Positions 30,006 through 39,167 of a stretch of DNA of 64,000 nt are shown in pieces. Position 1 is the first letter of the stretch; every line of letters starts with the position of its first letter. The notes under the pieces are model-generated. The model had not been told where the DNA came from. It saw only the letters and a program-made list of their open reading frames with translations, and made no database searches. Both the position numbers and the translations under genes were made by a program. Origin of the DNA: Eubacterium sp. (GTDB taxonomy: Bacteria; Bacillota; Clostridia; Oscillospirales; Acutalibacteraceae); contig JAFLRZ010000001.1 of assembly GCA_022511225.1 (NCBI GenBank), positions 62,001 through 126,000 of the forward strand, read 5' to 3'.

Positions 30006-30704
30006 TTATGCTATATTTGAGAGCAATTCCTTTTTTATTTTTTCGAGAATACGTTTTTCAAGTCGGCTGATATAGGATTGTGAAATCCCCATTGAGTCGG
30101 CAAGCTGTTTTTGGGTATGGCTCACTCCCCCATTAAGTCCGAAGCGAAGTGTCATAAGATTTTTCTCTTTTTCAGGCAGAGAGTTCACTATCATCATCAA
30201 AAGCTTTTTCTCGTCATCATCTTCAAGGGGAAGGTACACGTCGTCCGCATCTGTGCCGAGCAAATCCCTGAGTGTTAGCTCGTTGCCGTCCCAATCTATT
30301 GACAAGGGCTCGTCAAATGAAATTTCTCCTTTTTGATTGTTTATTTTTCTGAGGTACATAAGTATTTCGTTTTCTATACATCTTGAAGCGTAGGTAGCAA
30401 GCTTGATATTTTTCTCAGGATTAAACGTTTTGACTGCCTTCATTAATCCGATAGTACCGATAGAAACCAAATCCTCAGTTGACGTACCTTTTGATTCAAA
30501 CTTTTTTGCTATATATACGACTAATCTTAAGTTATGTATAATCAGCTTTTCCCTGTTAGCCTCATTTCCCTGCCTTAGCTCTTCAATTATTTCATCCTCC
30601 AGCGCTTTTGTAAGAGGAGCAGGCAGTGTTTCAGGGCCATTAATATAGTAACACTTCTGTTTTTTGAATAATCTTAATACAAAATTCTTTATTGCTTTAA
30701 TCAT
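30006..30704 (-). CDS. sigE: RNA polymerase sporulation sigma factor SigE
   Basis: This 232-residue mother-cell sigma factor is made as a pro-protein and activated by SpoIIGA. The hydrophobic/basic N-terminus ([17 protein letters not shown]) is the pro-region. Region 2 contains [54 protein letters not shown]. Region 4 ends with [27 protein letters not shown]. It lies 9 bp downstream of spoIIGA, the conserved gene order. Confidence 0.95.
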   Translation of the reverse strand: MIKAIKNFVLRLFKKQKCYYINGPETLPAPLTKALEDEIIEELRQGNEANREKLIIHNLRLVVYIAKKFESKGTSTEDLVSIGTIGLMKAVKTFNPEKNIKLATYASRCIENEILMYLRKINNQKGEISFDEPLSIDWDGNELTLRDLLGTDADDVYLPLEDDDEKKLLMMIVNSLPEKEKNLMTLRFGLNGGVSHTQKQLADSMGISQSYISRLEKRILEKIKKELLSNIA

Positions 30705-30712
30705 TATTTCAC

Positions 30713-31501
30713 CTACATTTTTAATATTTGAGAATTTAGTATTGCAGAATAATTTTTTTCTTCCACATTTGATAAGGCAATATATACCTTATCAGTTTCA
30801 ATTTTATTTTTCTCGTTAGAAATTTCAATTTTATCCGGTCTGAATGCCTGAAGTATGCCGTCACCTCCCACTGTGTTAAAAGGTATAATCCTTTCGGATT
30901 TATAATTCATTTTACTACTGTCAACAATAATAACAGGATAGCCTGAAAAAGGCTCAGTCAGCTTATTTCCGCTATCAAAAAAAGCAAGCATCGTATGGCA
31001 GTCACTGTCTTTGAAAATTTTAAGCTTATATATCTCCTGCCTGCCGAGAGTTTTGTTATATATTTTAATTACGGCTATTGAAACAACATAAGCCAAAAAC
31101 GCAGACAATAGCAAAACCGGTGCCGATATATCAAAATATACAGAGCCGTTATTTACGGCAGCCGATTTTGAATTAAAGATTAGCTGAGTACCCAATATCA
31201 CGCCGAGAAAAAGCATATTTGAAAAATAAAACAGTGCGACTGCTTTAATGAATGTACCGAATCTTTTAAATCCAAAAGTTATAAGAACGAGGAGTATTGA
31301 TACTGATAATTTACCGAAAATGGAGATTAACACCGACAAATTATCTAATAAAATTACGAGCGAATAAAGCCCACCCAAGACGGAGGAAATGAGAAGTCTG
31401 ACTGTTTTAGCACTGCTTTTAACGAGTGCTTTCGTGAGAAGTAAAAGCAGATATGTAATAAAGAAATTTACAATAAAAAGAACATCAACATAGATAACCA
31501 A
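30713..31501 (-). CDS. spoIIGA: Sigma-E processing peptidase SpoIIGA
   Basis: This 262-residue protein has five or so N-terminal transmembrane helices ([19 protein letters not shown] and following). Its cytoplasmic aspartic-protease-like domain carries [24 protein letters not shown], where the DSG supplies the catalytic aspartate. It cleaves pro-SigE at the sporulation septum. The start is a TTG, with the Shine-Dalgarno AGAGGG inside a hairpin arm. It has its own promoter with a long spacer. Confidence 0.92.
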   Translation of the reverse strand: MVIYVDVLFIVNFFITYLLLLLTKALVKSSAKTVRLLISSVLGGLYSLVILLDNLSVLISIFGKLSVSILLVLITFGFKRFGTFIKAVALFYFSNMLFLGVILGTQLIFNSKSAAVNNGSVYFDISAPVLLLSAFLAYVVSIAVIKIYNKTLGRQEIYKLKIFKDSDCHTMLAFFDSGNKLTEPFSGYPVIIVDSSKMNYKSERIIPFNTVGGDGILQAFRPDKIEISNEKNKIETDKVYIALSNVEEKNYSAILNSQILKM

Positions 31502-31503
31502 AA

Positions 31504-31546
31504 AAATCCCTCTCTTTAATCTAATTATAGTTAAAGAGAGGGATTT
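31504..31546 (-). terminator. Hairpin between the cyclophilin gene and spoIIGA
   Basis: AAATCCCTCTCTTTAA pairs perfectly with TTAAAGAGAGGGATTT around an 11-nt loop and is followed by a U-tract. It should stop transcripts from the cyclophilin gene. The same stem holds the spoIIGA Shine-Dalgarno, and the loop holds its -10 box. Confidence 0.8.
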
Positions 31547-31556
31547 AATTTGTCAA
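31524..31556 (-). promoter_or_regulatory. spoIIGA promoter with 21-bp spacer, Spo0A-type
   Basis: TTGACA (31556-31551) and TATAAT (31529-31524) are separated by 21 bp. The Bacillus subtilis spoIIG promoter is known for a 22-bp spacer that needs Spo0A. TTTGTCAAA on the opposite strand at the -35 is one base from the 0A-box core TGTCGAA. Transcription should start near 31517, inside the hairpin. Confidence 0.6.
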
Positions 31557-31558
31557 AA

Positions 31559-32116
31559 TTAATCTTCTATAGTAATTGTTTCTATAACAACATCATATAC
31601 AGGCTTGTCTGCCATTCCTGTTCTTGTGGAAGCTATGTCCTCAAGAACCTCAGTGCCGTCATCTATCATACCGAAAACTGTATGATGGAAATCAAGCCAC
31701 GGAGTACCACCGATTTCTTTATACTTATCAATAACCTCCTGCGGATAACCTTGCTCCTTTAACTGCTCCATCTGTGCAAGAAGATTTGCAGGCACGCTCT
31801 TTGCCTGAACGATAAAGAACTGTGAGCCGTTTGTATTAGGACCGCTGTTTGCCATAGAAAGTGCGCCGTAATAATTTCGCGCATTGATATCGAATTCGTC
31901 CTCGAATGGCTTGCCCCAGATGGATTCACCGCCGCATCCTGTTCCTGTTGGGTCGCCGCCCTGAATCATAAAATCTTTAATTACTCTGTGAAAAATAAGT
32001 CCGTCATAGTAGCCGTTTTTTGCGTGAGTAATGAAATTCTCTACGGCCTTTGGTGCTGACTCGGGTAAAAGATTAAAGGTCATATCACCCTTGTTTGTTT
32101 TAATTGTTGCTTTCAT
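31559..32116 (-). CDS. Cyclophilin-type peptidyl-prolyl cis-trans isomerase
   Basis: This 185-residue cyclophilin has the active-site block [27 protein letters not shown] and the stretch [18 protein letters not shown]. It catalyses proline isomerisation in protein folding. No signal peptide is present, so it is cytoplasmic. It overlaps the end of the GH2 gene by 1 bp and is followed by the hairpin terminator before spoIIGA. Confidence 0.94.
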   Translation of the reverse strand: MKATIKTNKGDMTFNLLPESAPKAVENFITHAKNGYYDGLIFHRVIKDFMIQGGDPTGTGCGGESIWGKPFEDEFDINARNYYGALSMANSGPNTNGSQFFIVQAKSVPANLLAQMEQLKEQGYPQEVIDKYKEIGGTPWLDFHHTVFGMIDDGTEVLEDIASTRTGMADKPVYDVVIETITIED

Positions 32117-33816
32117 TATAATTTAACCCTTTCATTAATTCTTTTAAGTTCATCAATATCTATTTTGCATACTTCTCTGTCATACGTAAGAAGTCCGTTA
32201 AGCTCATCCTCAACGTCTGTAAGCTGAGTATAAACAGTAGCGGAGAGTCCGTCCTTAATCTGAGGAATAATTACGTTATTAAACAGTCTTTTGTATGCAT
32301 TAGTAAGACTCTCTTTACTGCCGTAGACCTTATATCCAAATAATTTGTTATTAAATGTATGACCGTTTATCTTATGAGAATAGCCGCCAAATTCCGAAAG
32401 AAGATACGGCTTTTTGCCTGCCTTTACTCTGATTGGAGTAAAATATATATGCTTTGAAATTACGTCACTGTGCCCTAAATCGTGCCAGCCTGACGTAGTA
32501 TCTACTATTCTCGTACTGTCAAGCTCATAAATTTTCTTATATGCCTTTGCGCTGTCAAACTGTCCCCAGCCTTCATTAAAGGGCACCCACACTGCAATAC
32601 AAGTGCAGTTATAGAGATGATCAACAATTTCCTGCATTTCCTGATAATACAAATCTCTGCCCTCTTTATCGGTGCGGTGAAAAAGTCTGTAATTTCTATC
32701 ATCAAGCTTTATTCCTACAAACGGCACTACGCTGATTTCAAGTCCGTACTTTCCTCCGCCGTTCACCATATCCTGCCACACAAGTATGCCGTTGACATCG
32801 CAGTAATGATACCATAAAAGCGGCTCAATTTTTATGTGCTTACGAAGCATATTGAAACCTGCTTCCTTGGCGAACTTTACGTCAGCCTCCATAGCCTGAT
32901 TTGTAGGGGGTGTGAGATAGCCGTCAGAATAATAACCCTGATCAAGAAGTCCGTTATGGAAATAAGGCTTATTATTTAGAAACAGTCTTGGTATGCCTTT
33001 ATCGTCAGCTCCGATTGAGAATTTACGCATTCCGAAATATGACTTGATTACTTCACCACAGGCTTTGAAAACTACATTATAAAGGAACGGACTTTCGGGG
33101 CTCCACGGCTTAAAGTCAGGAATTTTAACAACCTTATCAGTCGTGTCTGCAATAAGATTATCGCCGTCATAAATCATTACTTCAACATCGTCCGTGCCGA
33201 AATATTCAAACTTCACCTGCTCATTGTCATAATCAGGTGTGATTTTTACTTTTTCAAGAAATTCCACAGGTGTAGATTCTAGCCATACGCTCTGCCATAT
33301 GCCGCTCTGTGCAGTATACCATATACCACCGCGCTTCGAGGACTGCTTACCGCGGGAATAAGACTTTGTATCAGAATAATCTTTAACCACAACGATAAGC
33401 TGATTTTCTTCATCATTTTTAATATAATCGGTAAGCTCAAGCGTAAACGGAGTGTATCCGCCCTTATGCTCACCGACAAGCTTTTTGTTGAGGTAAACAG
33501 TTGCTATCTGATCGACTGCTCCGAAATTGATAAACACTCTGCCCTTATTAAAGCCCTCAGGCAATACGAAAATCTTTTCGTAAAACAAAAAGTCATCAGG
33601 CTTTATAGCTCTGCACACGCCCGAAAGCTCTGTTTCAGGTGAAAAAGGCACAGTGATTTCTGCCAAAAATCGTTGAGGCAATGATTTGGAATCTTTGACA
33701 CAGTAGTGCCACGTTCCGTTAAGACTAAGATAACTGTCCCTTACAAACTGAGGACGCGGATACTCGGGAAGCGGATGTTCACGATCAAAGCTTCTGCTCC
33801 ATTTTGTTAATAGCAT
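32116..33816 (-). CDS. GH2 family glycosidase
   Basis: This 566-residue GH2 enzyme has an N-terminal jelly roll ([23 protein letters not shown]), a short middle sandwich domain and a TIM barrel. The probable acid/base Glu is in [12 protein letters not shown] (about residue 413) and the nucleophile Glu in [10 protein letters not shown] (about 473). It is much shorter than LacZ. Beta-galactosidase, beta-glucuronidase or beta-mannosidase activity is possible. There is no signal peptide. It is tightly packed between an ABC exporter gene (3 bp) and the cyclophilin gene. Confidence 0.88.
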   Translation of the reverse strand: MLLTKWSRSFDREHPLPEYPRPQFVRDSYLSLNGTWHYCVKDSKSLPQRFLAEITVPFSPETELSGVCRAIKPDDFLFYEKIFVLPEGFNKGRVFINFGAVDQIATVYLNKKLVGEHKGGYTPFTLELTDYIKNDEENQLIVVVKDYSDTKSYSRGKQSSKRGGIWYTAQSGIWQSVWLESTPVEFLEKVKITPDYDNEQVKFEYFGTDDVEVMIYDGDNLIADTTDKVVKIPDFKPWSPESPFLYNVVFKACGEVIKSYFGMRKFSIGADDKGIPRLFLNNKPYFHNGLLDQGYYSDGYLTPPTNQAMEADVKFAKEAGFNMLRKHIKIEPLLWYHYCDVNGILVWQDMVNGGGKYGLEISVVPFVGIKLDDRNYRLFHRTDKEGRDLYYQEMQEIVDHLYNCTCIAVWVPFNEGWGQFDSAKAYKKIYELDSTRIVDTTSGWHDLGHSDVISKHIYFTPIRVKAGKKPYLLSEFGGYSHKINGHTFNNKLFGYKVYGSKESLTNAYKRLFNNVIIPQIKDGLSATVYTQLTDVEDELNGLLTYDREVCKIDIDELKRINERVKL

Positions 33817-33819
33817 ATG

Positions 33820-35514
33820 TTAGCCCTCCACAATTTTACCTTCTATTATTTGTATTCTTTTATTGCAAATTTCAAGTGCCGCCTTTTTGTGAGATACAAT
33901 AATACAGCTCACGTTATTAAGCGATTTGAGGTTCGTAAGAAATTTCTTCTCAGTTTCTTCATCAAGTGCCGAGGTAGCCTCGTCAAGCAAAAGCACGGGT
34001 GCTTTTGAAAGAAGCGAGCGTGCTATGGCAAGTCTTTGAATCTGACCCTCCGAAAGTCCTAATCCCTTTTCACCTATTACAGTATCAATTCCGTCAGGAA
34101 GCTCGTTAATAAACTGATCTGCACAGCTGATTCTGACAGCCTCCTGAATTTCGTCCTCTGTTGCTGATGAATTAATGAATGTAAGATTATCTCTGATGGT
34201 GCCTGAGATGAGCATATTCCCCTGCGGAACGTATGAAAACATCTTTCTTGTATACTTATCTACATAAACTCTGCCTGAATCAGTATTAAGATAAATGCTT
34301 CCATCCTGAACACTGAATACACCTAAGAGCAACTTAAGGAGCGTACTTTTACCTATTCCCGAAATACCCATTATTGCAACAAAATCACCCTTATCTACCG
34401 TTAATGATGTATTGTCAAGAATAACGTCCCTATCATATTTGAATGTGATTTTGTCAAACTCTATGCTTTTCAGGGAATCATAAAGAGTATCCGGCTCAAA
34501 TTCTTTTTCATTCACTCCGACTTCGTCAGGAAGATTATCTATTTCAATAAGTCTTTCAGCAGAAGCGATTAGTGAAAAATACTTTGGCATAATTCCCGAT
34601 AATGAAGCAAACGGTGACTGAACCTGATTAACAAGCTGAATGAGAGCCGTTACGGTACCGTAGGTAAGGTCTTTGAAAAGTATTCCCCACGCACCGAATG
34701 CAACGGCAAAAACAGAGCCGATATTAAACACTGCGCTTAAGCCTGTATTTGCAATTATGCTGAAATTTCTTCTTTTTATTCTTGCTTTGAAGTTATCTTC
34801 CTGAAGCTCGTTTGAGTGCTCTTCGATTTTATCCTCAACCGAAAATGCTTTAATAACGAGAAGATTTATAAGTGATTCCTGAATAAATGATCGGGTTTTA
34901 CCCTCTGTTTCCTGAACACGCAAATGAAGGCGTTTAAGAGTTTTTCTAAAGGTCTGTGTCAGTAAAAATACGAAGCATCCGCCTACAAGAAAAATCAAAG
35001 CAAAAAGCTTATCGAGTATAATGAGATAGATGAGTGAGCTTGCGAGCCTTGAAAAGAAATATAATGCCTGCGGAACTATATTTACAAGTCCGTCGGATAC
35101 AACCTGAACGTCGTTGAATAATCTGTTTTGCAAATCACCTGTGTGATATGACGATGTTTTTGAATATTCTTTTTTTACAATAGTATCAAAAAGATAGCTT
35201 TTTAGTATAATATCAAGTCTGCCGTGACTGCGCTCAGATAAACAGTTTTTGAGTATCGTAAGCAGCATTTGAATAATTACTATGCCAAAAAATATAACTG
35301 TAAATTTAATTACTTCTTCAAAGCTTTTAGTGACTGTTGCGGCATCAATTATTTTCTTTGAAAAATTTGCAAAGAATACTGACATAAAGCCGACTATTAC
35401 GTTAAGAATGACAATAATAACCATAGTCGGAATTTGCTGTTTGCAGATTGTGAGAAGCCATTTGATAACATACCAGTCGGAAATTTTAAGCTTTTTATTA
35501 TGGGACTGAGTCAA
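33820..35514 (-). CDS. ABC transporter, fused permease and ATPase (exporter type)
   Basis: This 564-residue protein combines a six-helix type IV ABC transmembrane domain (residues about 20-310) with an ATPase domain. The Walker A motif is GISGIGKST, the signature LGLSEGQIQRLAIARSLL and the Walker B motif PVLLLDEATSALDEET. It has no peptidase C39 domain. The signature carries SEGQ rather than the usual SGGQ, as in some exporters. The substrate is unknown; the adjacent S24/S26-type peptidase suggests a peptide or modified peptide. Confidence 0.9.
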   Translation of the reverse strand: MTQSHNKKLKISDWYVIKWLLTICKQQIPTMVIIVILNVIVGFMSVFFANFSKKIIDAATVTKSFEEVIKFTVIFFGIVIIQMLLTILKNCLSERSHGRLDIILKSYLFDTIVKKEYSKTSSYHTGDLQNRLFNDVQVVSDGLVNIVPQALYFFSRLASSLIYLIILDKLFALIFLVGGCFVFLLTQTFRKTLKRLHLRVQETEGKTRSFIQESLINLLVIKAFSVEDKIEEHSNELQEDNFKARIKRRNFSIIANTGLSAVFNIGSVFAVAFGAWGILFKDLTYGTVTALIQLVNQVQSPFASLSGIMPKYFSLIASAERLIEIDNLPDEVGVNEKEFEPDTLYDSLKSIEFDKITFKYDRDVILDNTSLTVDKGDFVAIMGISGIGKSTLLKLLLGVFSVQDGSIYLNTDSGRVYVDKYTRKMFSYVPQGNMLISGTIRDNLTFINSSATEDEIQEAVRISCADQFINELPDGIDTVIGEKGLGLSEGQIQRLAIARSLLSKAPVLLLDEATSALDEETEKKFLTNLKSLNNVSCIIVSHKKAALEICNKRIQIIEGKIVEG

Positions 35515-35532
35515 TTTTGTATCTCCTACTAA

Positions 35533-35988
35533 TTATTTATCAATTTTGAAAATATGCCTTTTAATCCAGCCTACGCCTCTGGATACGAATATTATTGCAG
35601 GTCTGACAGGAAGTAATGCAACCCACACCCTTGAGTAAAGCTTGTAGAGCTTCGAGTTGTTGCAATCGATGTAGTGCTTGCCGTTTTTATAAAAGCCTGC
35701 AAGTACACCGCAAATCATATCGTCTGTTACGTATTCCCTTTTAAGCAGATTATCGCCGACAATAATATAGTGGTCATCGTGCACCTCTATAATCCTGTGC
35801 ATAACGTATTTTCCTGACGGAGCTAAGTATACGGGCACATCATATTTTTTTAATCTATCTTTGTTCTTAACTATAATAATATTGTCTTTCTGCTCGTGAA
35901 TAAGCGGCTGCATTGATATACCCATAGTAAGACCTGTATAAATACCGGTTTTATCAAGTATTTCTTCAATAGACTTAAATTCGCTCAA
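35533..35988 (-). CDS. S24/S26 (signal peptidase I-like) family protein
   Basis: The 151-residue protein has the S26 serine box GISMQPLI, the VYLAPSGKYVMHRIIEVHDDHYIIVGDN block and a C-terminal hydrophobic stretch (ALLPVRPAIIFVSRGVGWI). The general-base lysine position is not certain from the sequence, with the Lys of SGKYVMHR the closest candidate. There is no N-terminal anchor, unlike a canonical signal peptidase. It lies 18 bp upstream of the ABC exporter. Such pairs occur in peptide export loci, but no precursor peptide is visible here. Confidence 0.75.
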   Translation of the reverse strand: MSEFKSIEEILDKTGIYTGLTMGISMQPLIHEQKDNIIIVKNKDRLKKYDVPVYLAPSGKYVMHRIIEVHDDHYIIVGDNLLKREYVTDDMICGVLAGFYKNGKHYIDCNNSKLYKLYSRVWVALLPVRPAIIFVSRGVGWIKRHIFKIDK

Positions 35989-36107
35989 AATACCACCTCG
36001 CAGAGATAAAATATTAATTCAATACATATTTATTTAATTATAGCAGATAATCATATTTTATGCAATTAAAACATTATACATATTAAAACTATTAACAGTG
36101 TTGTAAT

Positions 36108-36136
36108 TTGACAGATTTTTATAATGATGATATAAT
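36108..36136 (+). promoter_or_regulatory. Consensus sigma-A promoter
   Basis: TTGACA (36108-36113), a 17-bp spacer and TATAAT (36131-36136), both hexamers perfect, read toward the FAD-dependent dehydrogenase gene. Confidence 0.8.
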
Positions 36137-36160
36137 GAAATGCAATAGAAAATGAATTCA

Positions 36161-36199
36161 GCCGAACTACTATTGCACTCGTAGTTCGGCACTTTTATT
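36161..36199 (+). terminator. Leader terminator/attenuator before the FAD dehydrogenase
   Basis: GCCGAACTAC pairs perfectly with GTAGTTCGGC around a 10-nt loop, followed by ACTTTTATT. It lies between the consensus promoter and the Shine-Dalgarno AAGGAG of the gene, so it must be bypassed for expression. Confidence 0.65.
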
Positions 36200-36211
36200 A
36201 AGGAGATAAAA

Positions 36212-37609
36212 ATGAATTACGATTTAGTAATTGTCGGATCAGGGCCTGCAGGAATATTCACTGCGCTTGAGCTGATTAAACTCGGTTCAGATAAAAAAAT
36301 ACTGCTGATAGAAAAAGGAAAAGCTGTAGAAAAGAGGCACTGCCCTAAAAGTGAAATCGGACACTGTGTAAACTGCAAGCCAAGCTGTGCAATTACAACC
36401 GGTTTTTCTGGTGCGGGCGCATTTTCTGACGGAAAGCTTAGCTTAAGCTATGAGGTCGGCGGAGCATTGCCTGAGCTCATCGGTGAGGAGTTTGCTCAGG
36501 AGCTGATTGACTACACAGATAAAATTTATCTTGAGTTTGGTGCAGATGCTAAAATTGAAGGTGTCGGAAATGGTGATGCTATCAAGGAAATCCGAAAAAA
36601 CGCAATTAAGGCAGGACTTAAGCTTGTTGACTGCCCTATCCGCCATTTAGGCACAGAAAAGGCTCAGGATCTTTACTACAGGATTCAGACACATCTTGCC
36701 GAATGCGGTGTTGATATGATGTTCTCTACAGAGTGCAAAAATATCATTATAGAAGATGATGTTTGCAAGGGTGTAATAATTGATAATAACGGTAAAAACG
36801 AAATAATTAATGCTGATGAGGTCGTTATTGCTACAGGCAGACGAGGAGCAGACTGGCTTGAAAAGCTTTGCGCTGAGCATAACATTGCTCACAAGCCCGG
36901 CACAGTTGACATCGGTGTAAGAGTTGAGTGCAGAAACGAGATTATGGAAAAGGTCAATGAGGCTCTCTACGAATCAAAGCTTATAGGATATCCGAAGCCT
37001 TGGAAGAATAAGGTGAGAACGTTTTGTCAGAATCCGGGTGGTTTTGTTGCACAGGAAAATTACGATAACGATTTAGCTGTTGTAAACGGTCATAGCTTTA
37101 AGGATAAAAAAAGCGAAAACACTAACCTTGCGATTCTTGTAAGTCATAACTTTACCGAGCCGTTTAATCAGCCTATTGAGTATGCGCAGAAGGTAGGCGA
37201 GCTTACAAATATGCTTGGAGCAGGTCATATTATGGTGCAGCGTTTTGGCGATATACTTGACGGTAAGCGAACATGGCAGCACGAGCTATCTAAGGGTAAC
37301 GTAAGACCGACACTAAAGGACGCAGTTGCAGGTGATATTACTGCAGCTATGCCGTACAGAGCTATGACAAGTATTATTGAATTTATCAAAATGCTTGACA
37401 AGGTTGTTCCCGGCTTTGCATCCTCCGAAACTCTGCTTTACAGTCCTGAGCTTAAATTCTATTCAAACAGAGTAAGGATGGACCGCAATCTTAATACAAA
37501 TATAAAAGGTCTCCACTGCCTTGGCGATTCTTCAGGATGGACAAGGGGTCTTATGATGGCATCTGTTATGGGTGTACTGATGGGAAGAAAGTTAAAGGAA
37601 TATGAGTAA
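36212..37609 (+). CDS. FAD-dependent dehydrogenase (COG2509-type)
   Basis: This 465-residue flavoprotein has an N-terminal FAD motif DLVIVGSGPAGIFTALELIKLG. A cysteine-bearing insert follows (RHCPKSEIGHCVNCKPSC), then TTGFSGAGAFSDGKLSL, VVIATGRRGADWL, and the C-terminal GLHCLGDSSGWTRGLMMASVMG. These are features of the uncharacterised COG2509 dehydrogenases. The clustered cysteines may hold a metal or disulfide. It is monocistronic, with its own consensus promoter, a leader hairpin and a downstream terminator. Confidence 0.88.
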   Translation: MNYDLVIVGSGPAGIFTALELIKLGSDKKILLIEKGKAVEKRHCPKSEIGHCVNCKPSCAITTGFSGAGAFSDGKLSLSYEVGGALPELIGEEFAQELIDYTDKIYLEFGADAKIEGVGNGDAIKEIRKNAIKAGLKLVDCPIRHLGTEKAQDLYYRIQTHLAECGVDMMFSTECKNIIIEDDVCKGVIIDNNGKNEIINADEVVIATGRRGADWLEKLCAEHNIAHKPGTVDIGVRVECRNEIMEKVNEALYESKLIGYPKPWKNKVRTFCQNPGGFVAQENYDNDLAVVNGHSFKDKKSENTNLAILVSHNFTEPFNQPIEYAQKVGELTNMLGAGHIMVQRFGDILDGKRTWQHELSKGNVRPTLKDAVAGDITAAMPYRAMTSIIEFIKMLDKVVPGFASSETLLYSPELKFYSNRVRMDRNLNTNIKGLHCLGDSSGWTRGLMMASVMGVLMGRKLKEYE

Positions 37610-37619
37610 ATAAACATAA

Positions 37620-37652
37620 AAAATGGTACAGTTGCTTAAACTGTACCATTTT
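37620..37652 (+). terminator. Terminator of the FAD dehydrogenase gene
   Basis: AAAATGGTACAGTT pairs with AACTGTACCATTTT around a short loop, followed by T-rich sequence. It is symmetrical and may also serve the convergent anti-sigma gene. Confidence 0.85.
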
Positions 37653-37671
37653 TATTATTTTATGATTTTGA

Positions 37672-38571
37672 TTAGCTAACAGCCGTTACTACAAATGTTC
37701 CGTTTTTGTCGAAGCCTATATTTATGACGCTTTTGGCTTTTGTGCCATCCTTATAGTTTGTAACAAAGGTTAATGTGTCATCAAAAGTTGACATATTGAT
37801 ATCAGGATTTTTATCAATAGCACTACATAGCTCATAAGAGTGGTCTATTTTGACTTCAAAAAGATCATCATATTCATGAATATCCATTATTTTTTTCAGC
37901 TCGTCACCATCAACCTTTAAGTCAGTGCCATGGGTAAAGCTTTCACTTAATTCATCGCTGGAATTTCTATAGGTTAACTTCCAATAATCAGTATTGCATT
38001 TCATCTCTATGCTGTCAATCGCATCAGGATCTTTCACTTCAATAGCAAAATAATCAAAAACTATATTGGACAAAAGAATATTTTCCAGCCGTTCGGTACT
38101 ATAATGCAAACTTTTAACTCCGTTTTCAGAAACAGTTTCTCTTTCCATTCCGATCTTTTCTCTAATAGCCTCTATCTCATCTTCACTCTTGCCCCTGATA
38201 TCGGTTACTTTGATATTGATTTTCAAAGGAGTTGCAACGTTAAGCTCTAAAGACTTTGTTGCAATATTATCCTCTTCATCAGCATAAGCGATAAGAATAT
38301 TGCTGTCTGTCATTTTTGATATAATACTATTAGTGCTTGACTGAGTAACTTCGTTCTTCACAGGATTAATTTGCGGACTAATAGCGCTTTTTCCGATAAC
38401 AGTGCCTATAATAGCCATACATGCAACAGCGGCAAGCGCAGGAACAAATTTAATTCTTTTATTCTTATTTTTTGTCATATTAATAACCCTTTCAACAGAT
38501 TCGTCAGACGGATGAATCTGAGAAAAAGTATTTTTATAATTCTCTTGATTTTTATTCATATATCCATTCAT
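37672..38571 (-). CDS. Putative membrane-anchored anti-sigma factor
   Basis: This 299-residue protein has a short cytoplasmic N-terminus (DESVERVINMTKNKNKR), one membrane helix (about residues 42-60, FVPALAAVACMAIIGTVIG) and a large extracytoplasmic domain of unknown family. The start overlaps the sigma gene by about 20 bp. Gene order and topology match the anti-sigma partner of an ECF sigma factor, although I see no zinc-binding ZAS motif (HxxxCxxC). Anti-sigma function is therefore inferred from context. Confidence 0.7.
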   Translation of the reverse strand: MNGYMNKNQENYKNTFSQIHPSDESVERVINMTKNKNKRIKFVPALAAVACMAIIGTVIGKSAISPQINPVKNEVTQSSTNSIISKMTDSNILIAYADEEDNIATKSLELNVATPLKINIKVTDIRGKSEDEIEAIREKIGMERETVSENGVKSLHYSTERLENILLSNIVFDYFAIEVKDPDAIDSIEMKCNTDYWKLTYRNSSDELSESFTHGTDLKVDGDELKKIMDIHEYDDLFEVKIDHSYELCSAIDKNPDINMSTFDDTLTFVTNYKDGTKAKSVINIGFDKNGTFVVTAVS

Positions 38572-39034
38572 CCCCCAATCTTAATCTAAGTTTTTCTCTT
38601 GAACGTTTTAAAAGCGATTTTACTGTTGACTCTTTTAATAATAGAATAGCTGATATATCCTTAATCGGCATATCCTCGTAATAGAACAGATGAATCACCA
38701 CACGTTCTTTTTTGGACAATGATGAAACGGCATTAAACAAATCCAAATTAAAATGCTTATCGAAATGAGTCAATTCGTTTGCTTCATCAATAGAAACTGA
38801 CTTTTTTCTGAAAACGGATTTGAAGATATCCTTACATTCGTTTACACAAACTCTCGTCAGCCATTTATCAATATGCTTCTCATCATCAAAAGGCTTTTGG
38901 TAATTCCAAAGCTTTAAAAATGTGTTTTGCATTATATCTTCAGCGTCGCTGCGATTTTGCGTGTACGAAAATGCTATCAAAAACAGTCTTTGACTATTTC
39001 GATTAACAGCATCCTCAAATATGCTTTCTGTCAT
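38552..39034 (-). CDS. ECF-type RNA polymerase sigma factor
   Basis: This 160-residue sigma-70 family protein has region 2 (FLIAFSYTQNRSDAEDIMQNTFLKLW) and region 4 (LSKKERVVIHLFYYEDMPIKDISAILLLKESTVKSLLKRSREKLRLRL). There is no region 3, as in ECF sigmas. It is followed by the overlapping putative anti-sigma gene. Its own upstream region has an ECF-like promoter, suggesting autoregulation. The signal is unknown. Confidence 0.92.
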   Translation of the reverse strand: MTESIFEDAVNRNSQRLFLIAFSYTQNRSDAEDIMQNTFLKLWNYQKPFDDEKHIDKWLTRVCVNECKDIFKSVFRKKSVSIDEANELTHFDKHFNLDLFNAVSSLSKKERVVIHLFYYEDMPIKDISAILLLKESTVKSLLKRSREKLRLRLGDEWIYE

Positions 39035-39069
39035 TTCATCCCCTCCTTTTGAAAGGTCCTTTCACTTTA

Positions 39070-39098
39070 TTAACGAATGGATAGTCAAAAAAGTTGCA
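39070..39098 (-). promoter_or_regulatory. Possible autoregulated ECF promoter
   Basis: TGCAAC (39098-39093) and CGTTAA (39075-39070) are 17 bp apart. They resemble the AAC and CGT elements of ECF promoters and lie upstream of the ECF sigma gene itself. Confidence 0.4.
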
Positions 39099-39104
39099 AA
39101 AAAG

Positions 39105-39141
39105 ACTGAGGTACCATAACGCAGTGTTATGGTACCTCAGT
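39105..39141 (-). terminator. Terminator of the AIM24 gene
   Basis: ACTGAGGTACCATAAC pairs perfectly (16 bp) with GTTATGGTACCTCAGT around a 5-nt loop. On the minus strand it is followed by CTTTTTTG. Confidence 0.85.
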
Positions 39142-39167
39142 TAACTGTACCACTTTTTTGTTATATG

